A program made the position numbers and the translations under genes. This document shows, in pieces, positions 1 through 5,437 of a stretch of DNA of 6,200 nucleotides. Under the pieces are notes generated by a model. The model was not told the origin of the DNA. It saw only the letters and a program-made list of their open reading frames with translations, and ran no database searches. Numbering within the stretch: position 1 is the first letter of the stretch; each line of letters opens with the position of its first letter. The stretch is from Burkholderiales bacterium. Its GTDB lineage: Bacteria > Pseudomonadota > Gammaproteobacteria > Burkholderiales > Burkholderiaceae_D. The DNA lies in assembly GCA_005800405.1 (NCBI GenBank), contig SYFN01000010.1, positions 1 through 6,200 of the forward strand. Reading direction: 5' to 3'.

Positions 1-596
1 AAGCCAATCTGCTGGCAGGAACTGCGACCATCGCGAGGCTGCGAGTTGATCGACATATTCCCGGTATGGAATTTCTTGTAGCCGACCTTTTTCGCGCCAG
101 CGGCGAGCACCTTGTAGTTGTTGTTACCTGGCAGGCGAGGGATACCGTTGGTACCGGTCGTACCCATCTTGTCTTCGGCCCGCGTATAGTACGGCTCAAG
201 GTCTTTGAGTGTGATGGGCCAGTCGAGCAGGTTGGCACCTGCGACCGTACCGTAGACCGTTTTAGTTTTGAACTCATGCTCCTGGAAACGCAGCGATGCG
301 CCAGCCCAGTGAACGGTCGAGCCACCGACCGCTTTGACGATCCATGAAGGCAGGCCAGGGAAGTCTTGCGCGACACGCCAGGAGCCCGAGGTGGTCCGCT
401 TGTCCAGCCATGAAATTTTGCTGAACATGGGCCATTCATCATTTTCAAAATCGTTGATCTCGTGGCGCTTGCCTGCCTCGAGAATAACCACGTCAATACC
501 TTTTTGTGCGAGCTCATTGCCCCGCGTGCCGCCACCGGCACCCGAGCCGATAATGACGACTACCTCGTCTGTGAGGTCAAATTTTTTGGAAGCCAT
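1..596 (-). CDS. GMC-family FAD-dependent dehydrogenase, large (alpha) subunit; C-terminus outside the window
   Basis: This is the N-terminal 198 residues of a glucose-methanol-choline oxidoreductase, the flavin subunit of a membrane-linked sugar, polyol or sugar-acid dehydrogenase. Seen: an FAD dinucleotide fold starting VVVIIGSGAGGG (residues 12-23), an acidic residue at the end of the second strand (E40 in VVILEAG) expected to hold the FAD ribose, and the GMC signature GGSTVHWAG at 91-99. The visible part ends in SSCQQIG, where related proteins begin a Cys-containing segment; in FAD-glucose dehydrogenase such cysteines hold an Fe-S cluster. The start at 596 is supported by AGGAGAC at 601-607. 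There is no signal peptide, so export probably depends on the Tat-tagged protein encoded 51 bp upstream. Gene order small subunit then GMC subunit matches known three-subunit dehydrogenases, whose next gene is a multihaem cytochrome c; that region is not visible. The substrate cannot be told from this part. Confidence 0.93.
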   Translation of the reverse strand, partial: MASKKFDLTDEVVVIIGSGAGGGTRGNELAQKGIDVVILEAGKRHEINDFENDEWPMFSKISWLDKRTTSGSWRVAQDFPGLPSWIVKAVGGSTVHWAGASLRFQEHEFKTKTVYGTVAGANLLDWPITLKDLEPYYTRAEDKMGTTGTNGIPRLPGNNNYKVLAAGAKKVGYKKFHTGNMSINSQPRDGRSSCQQIG

Positions 597-647
597 ACTT
601 GTCTCCTATTACCTTTGTGTTTTTGTCGGTCGGTTCAGGAATGCGAA

Positions 648-1190
648 TTACGCGCGATCCATCCAAGTTTGGTCATTGAAGCCACGATTGATGTAGCCAC
701 CCTTGTCGGCCGAGGGGCCCTCATAACCCAGCTTCGCCCACACGGCTGGCTGGTTGTAAAGGCTGACGACCAGATCGCCGCGCAGCTTGGCGAAGAACTC
801 GGATTTGGCCTTTTCCATGCCCTTGAGGATGGACACGCGATCCGCTTCTTTTTCAACCTGTGCGTAGGGTTTCTTGAACTTCTTGTTTGCCTCGGCATTG
901 AGTTTCGCAACGCCATCAAGCAGCAGCTTTTTCAGCTTTTCATCGGCTTTAGCCTGCTCACCGTACCCGCTCACCGCATTGGTATAGAGCGTGTCTTCAA
1001 AACGGTCATGCGGGAAAATATCGCGCGCCATCTTGGTCAGCGTTCTGAGTGCGTCGGCGCCCAGTACTTCGGCTGCCAGTGCAGCTTCTGGCATCAACAT
1101 CATGGACAGTCCACCGCTGGCGGTGGCAACTGTTCCAGCGGATGCAATTTTGAAAAACTGCCGGCGTTTCGGCTGTTGGGGTGATGACAT
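648..1190 (-). CDS. Tat-exported small (gamma) subunit of a GMC dehydrogenase, gluconate 2-dehydrogenase subunit 3-like
   Basis: A 180-residue secreted protein expected to escort and bind the FAD subunit encoded just downstream. Seen: a twin-arginine signal peptide with KRRQFFK at residues 8-14, a small hydrophobic stretch (15-33), and a likely cleavage site near AALAAE (36-41), leaving a mature chain of about 140 residues. The mature part is mostly helical and Lys/Glu-rich, and the C-terminus (from about 145) has the YNQPAVWAKLGYEGP... stretch with Gly and aromatic residues typical of these small subunits. Known for the family: the subunit carries the only export signal of the complex and has no cofactor of its own. 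The start at 1190 has a strong AGGAGAC ribosome site, and nearly the same leader precedes the GMC gene, consistent with one operon and matched translation. A few lines of sequence are enough for the family, but not for the substrate. Confidence 0.88.
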   Translation of the reverse strand: MSSPQQPKRRQFFKIASAGTVATASGGLSMMLMPEAALAAEVLGADALRTLTKMARDIFPHDRFEDTLYTNAVSGYGEQAKADEKLKKLLLDGVAKLNAEANKKFKKPYAQVEKEADRVSILKGMEKAKSEFFAKLRGDLVVSLYNQPAVWAKLGYEGPSADKGGYINRGFNDQTWMDRA

Positions 1191-1298
1191 TGTTGTCTCC
1201 TTTGCGTTTTATAGTTGTGAAAACGACGTTGGTGCTGCGAGTACGGCCCGGGCCGATCTTCAAACGGTCTTCTCTTCTTCGGGCAACCCAGCAGGAAT

Positions 1299-1327
1299 AA
1301 TGTACATCCCTAGGGAATTACTGTTAA
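1299..1327 (-). promoter_or_regulatory. Candidate sigma-70 promoter of the GMC dehydrogenase operon
   Basis: Reading the minus strand, TTAACA (1327-1322, five of six matches to the -35 consensus) is followed by a 17-bp spacer and TACATT (1304-1299, four of six matches to the -10 consensus). Transcription would begin near 1290, giving a leader of about 100 nt before the start at 1190. The spacer contains the perfect palindrome TCCCTAGGGA. Found by eye; a weaker alternative, TTGTCC with AGTAAT 17 bp on, lies slightly upstream. Confidence 0.4.
1307..1316. repeat. Perfect 10-bp palindrome between the candidate -35 and -10 boxes
   Basis: TCCCTAGGGA is fully self-complementary and sits inside the 17-bp spacer of the candidate dehydrogenase promoter, a position where a bound regulator would directly affect RNA polymerase. 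The sequence shows only the symmetry; a regulator is not identified. Confidence 0.4.
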
Positions 1328-1356
1328 GGATTATTTACCGGACAACTCGGCTTTGG

Positions 1357-1374
1357 GTAGTAATGCACTACTAC
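1357..1374. promoter_or_regulatory. 18-bp dyad, candidate operator upstream of the GMC operon promoter
   Basis: GTAGTA-ATGCAC-TACTAC: the two 6-bp arms are exact inverted repeats and the centre TGCA is also palindromic, so only one base pair of the 18-bp dyad (A1363/C1368) breaks symmetry. It lies 30 bp upstream of the candidate -35 box, a usual place for an activator site. The size fits a dimeric helix-turn-helix regulator. Which one cannot be told; the symmetry itself is certain, the function is inferred. Confidence 0.45.
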
Positions 1375-1439
1375 GCGTGGGGATTATTGTTTGTCGATTT
1401 TTTGGGCGTGATGCGGCGCAAAATTTCACTTACGCCTGA

Positions 1440-1454
1440 AAAAATTGAATTTTT
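1440..1454. repeat. AT-rich 15-bp perfect dyad
   Basis: AAAAATT-G-AATTTTT is perfectly symmetrical around G1447. It lies about 110 bp upstream of the candidate dehydrogenase promoter. It could be a protein site or simply bendable AT-rich DNA. Low sequence complexity makes chance symmetry fairly likely. Confidence 0.3.
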
Positions 1455-1524
1455 GCTCAGTTAGACATTGCTTATATTGCGACGCAGCAGAATTGATCGC
1501 CGACCATCAATGGGCTTGGTGGTC

Positions 1525-1566
1525 AAACCGAGCCGCGGAAGGCTGCGGGTCGTCGTCCGCCGGTTT
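1525..1566 (-). terminator. Weak candidate terminator hairpin after ribA
   Basis: Starting 5 nt after the ribA stop, the minus strand can form AAACCG/CGGTTT (1566-1561 with 1530-1525) continued by GCGG/CCGC (1560-1557 with 1538-1535), with a 4-nt bulge and an 18-nt loop. The 3' side is followed by only three T residues, inside the stem, then GACC. The hairpin is well placed, but the missing U-tract makes an efficient intrinsic terminator doubtful. Confidence 0.3.
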
Positions 1567-1570
1567 GTTC

Positions 1571-2305
1571 TCAGGAATTCACACCATCATCCGCAGGCGC
1601 ATGCGGATTGGCGCTGGTCAGCAAATGGCCAAGCTTGCTGGCCTTTGCTGCGAGATATTCGGCATTGAATGGATTGCTTGTGACGACGTGCTCCACGCGC
1701 TCGGCTTGGATGTCGAGTCGTTTCATCGAGTCGAGCTTGCGTGGGTTGTTGGTCATCAGTTTGAGCGAGCGGATGCCGAAGTGAGCGAGCATTGGTTTGC
1801 ATACGGCATAGTTGCGTAGGTCGTCTGCGAAACCAAGATGGTGGTTTGCCTCCACCGTATCGACACCACTCTCCTGAAGCTGATAAGCGCGAATTTTGTT
1901 GATCAGGCCAATGCCTCGACCCTCCTGTCGCAAATAGAGTAAAACGCCACGGCCTTCTTCTGCGATACGCCTCATTGCGTTTTCGAGTTGCTCTCCGCAA
2001 TCGCAGCGCTGACTGAAGAGGGCGTCCCCGGTGAGGCATTCAGAATGAAGTCGCGCCAAGACCGGTTCGCCACTACCCACGTCACCCAGAACCATGGCCA
2101 GATGTTCTTTGCCGGTATTTTTTTCCACAAAGGCGTGAAGCTGAAAGCTCGCCCAAGCTGTGGGCAGCGAACAGCTGGCGACATGCTCGATCTGAGGGGG
2201 AAGGGAGTGAGGCGTATCGGCGGTTTCAGCGCGCTGCATTGGGATATGGATTCGTTCGGCGTTCAAAAAGGAATGCGGCGTCGCGGGCTGTCGCGATCGC
2301 CGCAT
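1571..2305 (-). CDS. ribA: GTP cyclohydrolase II (riboflavin biosynthesis)
   Basis: Cytoplasmic zinc enzyme that opens the imidazole ring of GTP to give 2,5-diamino-6-ribosylamino-4(3H)-pyrimidinone 5'-phosphate, the first committed step to riboflavin, FMN and FAD. Seen: the zinc motif SECLTGDALFSQRCDCG with C90, C101 and C103; YLRQEGRGIGL at 124-134; Y141 and R164, aligning with the catalytic Tyr105 and Arg128 of E. coli RibA at a constant offset of 36; and the conserved TNNPRK near the C-terminus. It is the stand-alone form, with no DHBP synthase domain. At 244 residues it is longer than the usual near 200; the extra part is an N-terminal stretch of about 37 residues. Start 2305 is preferred because GAGG lies 7 bases before it, while the internal Met23 (2239) lacks a ribosome site. 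The 164-bp gap to the pirin stop has no clear promoter or FMN riboswitch that I can see. Confidence 0.96.
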   Translation of the reverse strand: MRRSRQPATPHSFLNAERIHIPMQRAETADTPHSLPPQIEHVASCSLPTAWASFQLHAFVEKNTGKEHLAMVLGDVGSGEPVLARLHSECLTGDALFSQRCDCGEQLENAMRRIAEEGRGVLLYLRQEGRGIGLINKIRAYQLQESGVDTVEANHHLGFADDLRNYAVCKPMLAHFGIRSLKLMTNNPRKLDSMKRLDIQAERVEHVVTSNPFNAEYLAAKASKLGHLLTSANPHAPADDGVNS

Positions 2306-2469
2306 TGGCGTTCCTCAGCTAGGATTATGCCGTAATCTGCGGGCCTCTGGCATTCGAAGGGCTCTGACCCCTGGATTAATGTGTCCATTTTCAACTTACG
2401 GCTCCACCGCATGCCACCACCAAGACTCCGGATGCTGCGGGTCCGGTCAACCTGATTTTTTGCAGCGAC

Positions 2470-3171
2470 TTAATAAGGCAGATCGAACAGTAACAGTTCA
2501 GCTTCGTCAGCTTGGTCTGCGGTGAGGTGGTCCTCACCCGTAATTTTCAGTGCGTCACCGGTGCTCAGACGCTGGCCGTTCACGGTCAGCTTTCCACGAA
2601 TCAGATGCAGGTAAGCCGAGCGCCCGGGATCAAGCTGGTGCGCGATTGATGCATTAGCGTCCAGAAGCGACGCGTAGAGACGTGCATCCTGGTGGATCGT
2701 CACCGAGCCATCGCTGCCATCGGGGGATGCAATAAGCCTCAGTCGTCCTTGTTTTGAGGCGACATCAAAATGCTTCTCTTCATAGCCGGGTTGAATGCCC
2801 TTGATCGAGGGCTCTATCCAAATTTGCAGGAAACGCACCGGCTGCTGAGGCGAATGGTTGAACTCGTTGTGCATGACGCCCGTGCCTGCGCTCATTCTTT
2901 GCACATCCCCATAGCGCAAGACAGAGCCATTGCCCATGCTGTCCTTGTGGGCCAGTTCGCCATCAAGGACATAAGAAATGATTTCCATGTCCCGGTGTCC
3001 GTGGCTTCCGAAGCCCTTGCCAGCTTGCACCCAGTCTTCATTAATGACGAGCAGAGGTCCAAAACCCGTATGGCGAGGATCGTAGTAATGTCCAAAAGAA
3101 AAAGTGTGCTGAGAGTGAAGCCAACCAAGGTTAGCGAGACCGCGGTCTTCGCTTCTACGTAATTCGATCAT
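2470..3171 (-). CDS. Pirin-family bicupin, YhhW-like (possible quercetin 2,3-dioxygenase)
   Basis: A 233-residue cytoplasmic two-cupin protein. Seen: the N-terminal cupin with HTFSFGHYYDP (22-32), FGSHGHRDMEI with H57 and H59, and GVMHNEF with H101 and E103. These four metal ligands have the same numbering as in E. coli YhhW (H57, H59, H101, E103), so the N-terminal metal site is intact. The second cupin (about 135-233, SAYLHLIRGKLTVNG) lacks a ligand set, as is normal for the family. Length equals the usual near 230. Known of the family: YhhW and human pirin show quercetinase activity in vitro; physiological roles in bacteria are mostly unclear and linked to redox or stress responses. It seems to be a single gene: 361 bp upstream and 164 bp downstream are non-coding. 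The start at 3171 has only a weak ribosome site (GGAT), but the N-terminus MIELRRSEDRG is the standard one. Confidence 0.93.
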   Translation of the reverse strand: MIELRRSEDRGLANLGWLHSQHTFSFGHYYDPRHTGFGPLLVINEDWVQAGKGFGSHGHRDMEIISYVLDGELAHKDSMGNGSVLRYGDVQRMSAGTGVMHNEFNHSPQQPVRFLQIWIEPSIKGIQPGYEEKHFDVASKQGRLRLIASPDGSDGSVTIHQDARLYASLLDANASIAHQLDPGRSAYLHLIRGKLTVNGQRLSTGDALKITGEDHLTADQADEAELLLFDLPY

Positions 3172-3196
3172 CGCTAATCCGTTGAAGAGTGGTACA

Positions 3197-3220
3197 CCTG
3201 AATCCGATAATTCGGTCAGG
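3197..3220. promoter_or_regulatory. Interrupted dyad just upstream of pirin
   Basis: CCTGA-AT-CCGA-taat-TCGG-TCAGG: nine base pairs of exact inverted repeat interrupted by a two-base insertion in one arm. It lies 26 to 49 bp before the pirin start, so it would be in the promoter or the leader RNA. It could be an operator or a leader hairpin; the sequence does not decide. Confidence 0.35.
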
Positions 3221-3237
3221 GCAAAAAATTATTTAGA

Positions 3238-3251
3238 TTGAATTTTTTCAA
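3238..3251. repeat. AT-rich 14-bp dyad in the pirin upstream region
   Basis: TTGAA-TTTT-TTCAA has exact 5-bp inverted arms. It shares the 11-mer ATTGAATTTTT with the dyad at 1440-1454. A regulatory role is possible, but both are low-complexity AT-rich DNA. Confidence 0.3.
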
Positions 3252-3437
3252 CAGCATGACGTATGTCAGACGCCCATAGGACGCTGGTTTGTGGCGCGCT
3301 TTCCCAAAGGCGTGTCACAACAAGCGCGAAATTTTAACGTCTTTTGCCAAACAAGATGGCTGGATGAGTTCAGCAGCACAGCCGTTCGCCAGCGGGATCA
3401 CCTCGGGAATTGACGACTGATGATCGCGACCTTGTGC

Positions 3438-3488
3438 CGGATCGGCGGGAAAGGTGTATGCAAGATCTGACTACCTTCGCCCGATCCG
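3438..3488 (-). other. Long imperfect hairpin downstream of the winged-helix regulator gene
   Basis: CGGATCGG (3438-3445) pairs exactly with CCGATCCG (3481-3488), and AAGGT (3451-3455) with ACCTT (3473-3477), giving 13 bp around an asymmetric internal loop and a 17-nt loop. It begins 44 nt after the stop of the minus-strand regulator gene. There is no T-run after it, so it is not a standard intrinsic terminator; an RNA-stabilising 3' structure or a Rho-dependent end are alternatives. Confidence 0.4.
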
Positions 3489-3532
3489 AGAAGTACTTGT
3501 CAGACTGAAGCCAAAGCAGCAGAGCCCTCGAA

Positions 3533-4348
3533 TCAGCTGTTGTAGACGGCCACGTCCTGTCTTGCCTCCAGAGGAAAGTAGACGAGGCCAGAATTAGGTC
3601 CACGCGGATGCCGCAAGACGTAGCCTTCACCAAAAGCACTGGTCAATGTGAACTGACAGCGTGTGACACCTTCAATCTTGAAGCGCAACTGGAACATCGT
3701 AACGCGAATATTGCTACCTTTAGTCGATCTGCCTGATAATTTGAACAGCAACAGGATCTCCTCCAATGGAATGACGCTACCAAAGTGGTGAAGAAAGAGT
3801 TCTGCCACCGAGATTTTAGAGGGGGTCAATTGTATGGATTCGCTGCTGAAACAAAGCATGCGTGACTCTGCGACCAGCGTCAGCTTGCCGCCGGTGACCT
3901 CGGCATGAAAACGGTGAAAGCGGTTCAGACTGCTAAATATGCGCCGGACGGTTTCATGCATGGACGGCTGGGTAACCCAATCGGATACCACGGGCGGCAT
4001 CTCGAGCAGTTCTGTCGTTGGCAAATCTTCAGGCAGAAACATAATCAAAGGTGCGGGCGCATTCAGGTGGTTCTGCGATGCCGTCATGCCGAGAAACTCG
4101 CGATTGCTCATGACCCAGAGGTGATCAATGATTCGGGTATCGTCAGCTTCCAGCAAGACCACCGGCATCCCTTGAGAGATGTGTCGTAGATAGTCTGCAA
4201 TGAACGGTGGGTGGATTTTCTCCAGTTGCCAGTTGATTGGTTTTCCATGCAAGTGGGTTCGAGGGAAGGCGGAATTGAGTGCGGCAAGTTCTTTTGTGAT
4301 GCGTTCAAACAAGGTTTGACCCATGACTCTCAAAAACACTCTTACCAT
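3533..4348 (-). CDS. Orphan transcriptional regulator: degenerate receiver-like N-terminus plus OmpR-type winged helix
   Basis: A 271-residue predicted DNA-binding protein; no specific family name recognised. Residues about 155-247 fit an OmpR/PhoB winged helix: a strand pair (GKLTLVAESRMLCFSSESIQ), then LTPSKISVAELFLHHFGSVIP, a recognition-helix region NIRVTMFQLRFKIEG (213-227) and the wing TLTSAFGEGYVLRHP. Residues 1-145 can be laid on a receiver fold: VRVFLRV as strand 1, PVVLLE (62-67) as strand 3, PLIMFLP (100-106) as strand 4 and SDWVTQP (122-128) as strand 5, followed by a last helix HETVRRIFSSLNR. The acidic pair of strand 1 is absent, E67 stands where the phosphorylated Asp would be, and Q127 replaces the conserved Lys before the proline. 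It is thus probably not controlled by phosphorylation. No kinase gene is nearby. The start at 4348 is supported by GGGAGG four bases upstream and by strand 1 beginning at residue 2. Its stop lies 361 bp before pirin. Confidence 0.8.
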   Translation of the reverse strand: MVRVFLRVMGQTLFERITKELAALNSAFPRTHLHGKPINWQLEKIHPPFIADYLRHISQGMPVVLLEADDTRIIDHLWVMSNREFLGMTASQNHLNAPAPLIMFLPEDLPTTELLEMPPVVSDWVTQPSMHETVRRIFSSLNRFHRFHAEVTGGKLTLVAESRMLCFSSESIQLTPSKISVAELFLHHFGSVIPLEEILLLFKLSGRSTKGSNIRVTMFQLRFKIEGVTRCQFTLTSAFGEGYVLRHPRGPNSGLVYFPLEARQDVAVYNS

Positions 4349-4373
4349 GATTCCTCCCGGACGGATGGCGAAA

Positions 4374-4410
4374 TGAACTCGAGGCCGAAGGATCTTTGAA
4401 CTCCGAGGCC
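4374..4410. repeat. Imperfect 13/14-bp direct repeat upstream of the winged-helix regulator gene
   Basis: On the plus strand TGAACTCGAGGCC (4374-4386) recurs as TGAACTCCGAGGCC (4397-4410), identical except for one inserted C, 23 bp apart start to start, about two helix turns. It fills much of the 88-bp gap between the LysR-type gene and the winged-helix gene, 26 bp before the latter's start codon. OmpR-type regulators bind direct repeats, so self-regulation is a plausible reading. Recent small duplication is the alternative. Confidence 0.5.
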
Positions 4411-4436
4411 ACGAGAACTGATGAGGATGATGCTAC

Positions 4437-5360
4437 CTACCCGCTCGCTGAGATAGCATCCTGAATTTCCTTGATGTCTTCCCACAGATTGACTTGGAGA
4501 AGGCGTGCCCTCTCATGCGATGCGTATAGTCTGATATCGAGCAAGGAGGACCAGATTTCGTCATGGCTGACGATCATTAGCCGACCTGATGACAGATCGT
4601 CCAGCACGCAGCGTTCCGGTAGCCATGCAATGCCAGCAACATTAAGCGCTAGTGAATGCAGCACGCGTGTGTGTGGGCTTTGCGCTACCACGCTTAAATG
4701 GGGCGTAGACGTGCGAAAGCGTACGAGTCTGTTACACAGACGCCCAAAAAATGTTTCAGGCGGATAGGTCAGCAGGGGCAGGCTCCGAACTTCCGGATCG
4801 GACAGTGAGTATGCAGGTTGCCCCATTTCATTCGCTGTACAGACCGGTATCAACCGGTCGGATCCCAGTGATATCGACGTGCCGGATTTTTCATCACCCG
4901 ACCTTGGTGCTGTAGGGCTGTGGTAGACCATGAGAAGGTCACACCGACCACCCGATAGAGCGACCATACCCTCATAGGTTTCACCGGCAGAAATCTCGAA
5001 CTTCAGTCCGCTGATGCGTGCGTTGATCTCTCGGATCCAGTTAGGAAGAAAATGCTCCGATAAAAAATGCGCAACGAAGAGTTTGATGCCGGAAAATACC
5101 TTGCTGCGATGGCCCAATGCGATTCGGGTCTCCTGAAGCTGACGCACCATTTCCCGCGCCGCAGCTCGAAACAGGTGTCCTGCCATGGTTAGCCGAGGGA
5201 GCACTGTATCTCTGTCAATCAGGGGTATCCCTATCCAATCTTCCAGCGACCGAATGCGGCGACTGAAAGCGGATTGGGTAACATTGCGAGTTTGCACGGC
5301 ACGCGTGAAACTGAATAAATCTGAGAGCACGAGAAAATCTTCCAGCCACTCAATATCCAT
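4437..5360 (-). CDS. LysR-type transcriptional regulator, HypT/YjiE-like
   Basis: A 307-residue regulator of standard LysR length. Seen: the N-terminal helix-turn-helix MDIEWLEDFLVLSDLFSFTRAVQTRNVTQSAFSRRIRSLE (the recognition part is QSAFSRRIRSLE), followed by the linker helix (about 60-90) and a periplasmic-binding-like effector domain from about 92. The domain has features I associate with E. coli HypT/YjiE: W-x2-DFL at the start, RNVTQSAFSRRIR, GRLCNRLVR in the middle and GIAWLPE near 245. HypT itself responds to hypochlorite through methionine oxidation; whether this protein does is not shown. The start at 5360 has GGGAGAC upstream. Unlike most LysR genes, it has no divergent neighbour in the window: 670 bp without a gene lie upstream. 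It is followed after 88 bp by the pseudo-receiver regulator gene on the same strand and may be co-transcribed with it. Confidence 0.93.
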   Translation of the reverse strand: MDIEWLEDFLVLSDLFSFTRAVQTRNVTQSAFSRRIRSLEDWIGIPLIDRDTVLPRLTMAGHLFRAAAREMVRQLQETRIALGHRSKVFSGIKLFVAHFLSEHFLPNWIREINARISGLKFEISAGETYEGMVALSGGRCDLLMVYHSPTAPRSGDEKSGTSISLGSDRLIPVCTANEMGQPAYSLSDPEVRSLPLLTYPPETFFGRLCNRLVRFRTSTPHLSVVAQSPHTRVLHSLALNVAGIAWLPERCVLDDLSSGRLMIVSHDEIWSSLLDIRLYASHERARLLQVNLWEDIKEIQDAISASG

Positions 5361-5418
5361 ACTGTCTCCCGTTGGCCTTGTCTGTAAGTGCTGGCCTGAA
5401 GTTGCGCCGATTCATTTG

Positions 5419-5437
5419 TTTCATTTTTAGTTTGAAA
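5419..5437. promoter_or_regulatory. Candidate LysR-type binding dyad upstream of the LysR gene
   Basis: TTTCA-N9-TGAAA, centred at 5428, 68 bp before the LysR-type start codon. Spacing and location suit an autoregulatory site of a LysR-type protein, although it is not an exact T-N11-A core. A short direct repeat, TTCATTT, overlaps one arm. Inference from position and symmetry only. Confidence 0.35.

Larger units (their letters stand above)
1191..1570. other. Non-coding gap upstream of the GMC dehydrogenase operon
   Basis: 380 bp with no convincing gene; the open frames here have no good ribosome site or family resemblance. It must hold the promoter and control sites of the dehydrogenase operon (minus strand) and the transcript end of ribA. 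It contains a candidate promoter (1299-1327), three dyads (1307-1316, 1357-1374, 1440-1454) and a weak hairpin directly after ribA (1525-1566). The part between about 1295 and 1470 is visibly richer in A and T than the flanking coding DNA. Confidence 0.7.
3172..3532. other. Non-coding gap between the pseudo-receiver regulator gene and pirin
   Basis: 361 bp in which I see no gene. The pirin-proximal part (about 3195-3255) is AT-rich and should hold the pirin promoter; it contains two dyads (3197-3220 and 3238-3251), but I cannot place a good -35/-10 pair. The other end holds a long imperfect hairpin (3438-3488) downstream of the regulator gene. Crossing short inverted repeats (TTGTG/CACAA and CGCGCTT/AAGCGCG) occur at about 3290-3338. 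Confidence 0.65.

Noticed and set aside
462..1184. A 240-residue plus-strand open frame opposite the small subunit and GMC genes
   Set aside because: It is antisense to two confidently identified genes and has an implausible Cys-rich, Leu/Phe-rich composition, as expected of a shadow frame.
2306..2469. Possible FMN riboswitch before ribA
   Set aside because: The conserved FMN-element blocks are not visible in this 164-bp gap, which is also short for the element plus an expression platform.
3288..3340. Crossing inverted repeats (TTGTG/CACAA and CGCGCTT/AAGCGCG) as a possible pseudoknot RNA
   Set aside because: The arms are 5 and 7 bp only, and no gene or conserved element supports a structured RNA here.
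3905..4189. Plus-strand frames opposite the winged-helix regulator
   Set aside because: Antisense shadows; the minus-strand protein has a recognisable DNA-binding domain and a ribosome site.
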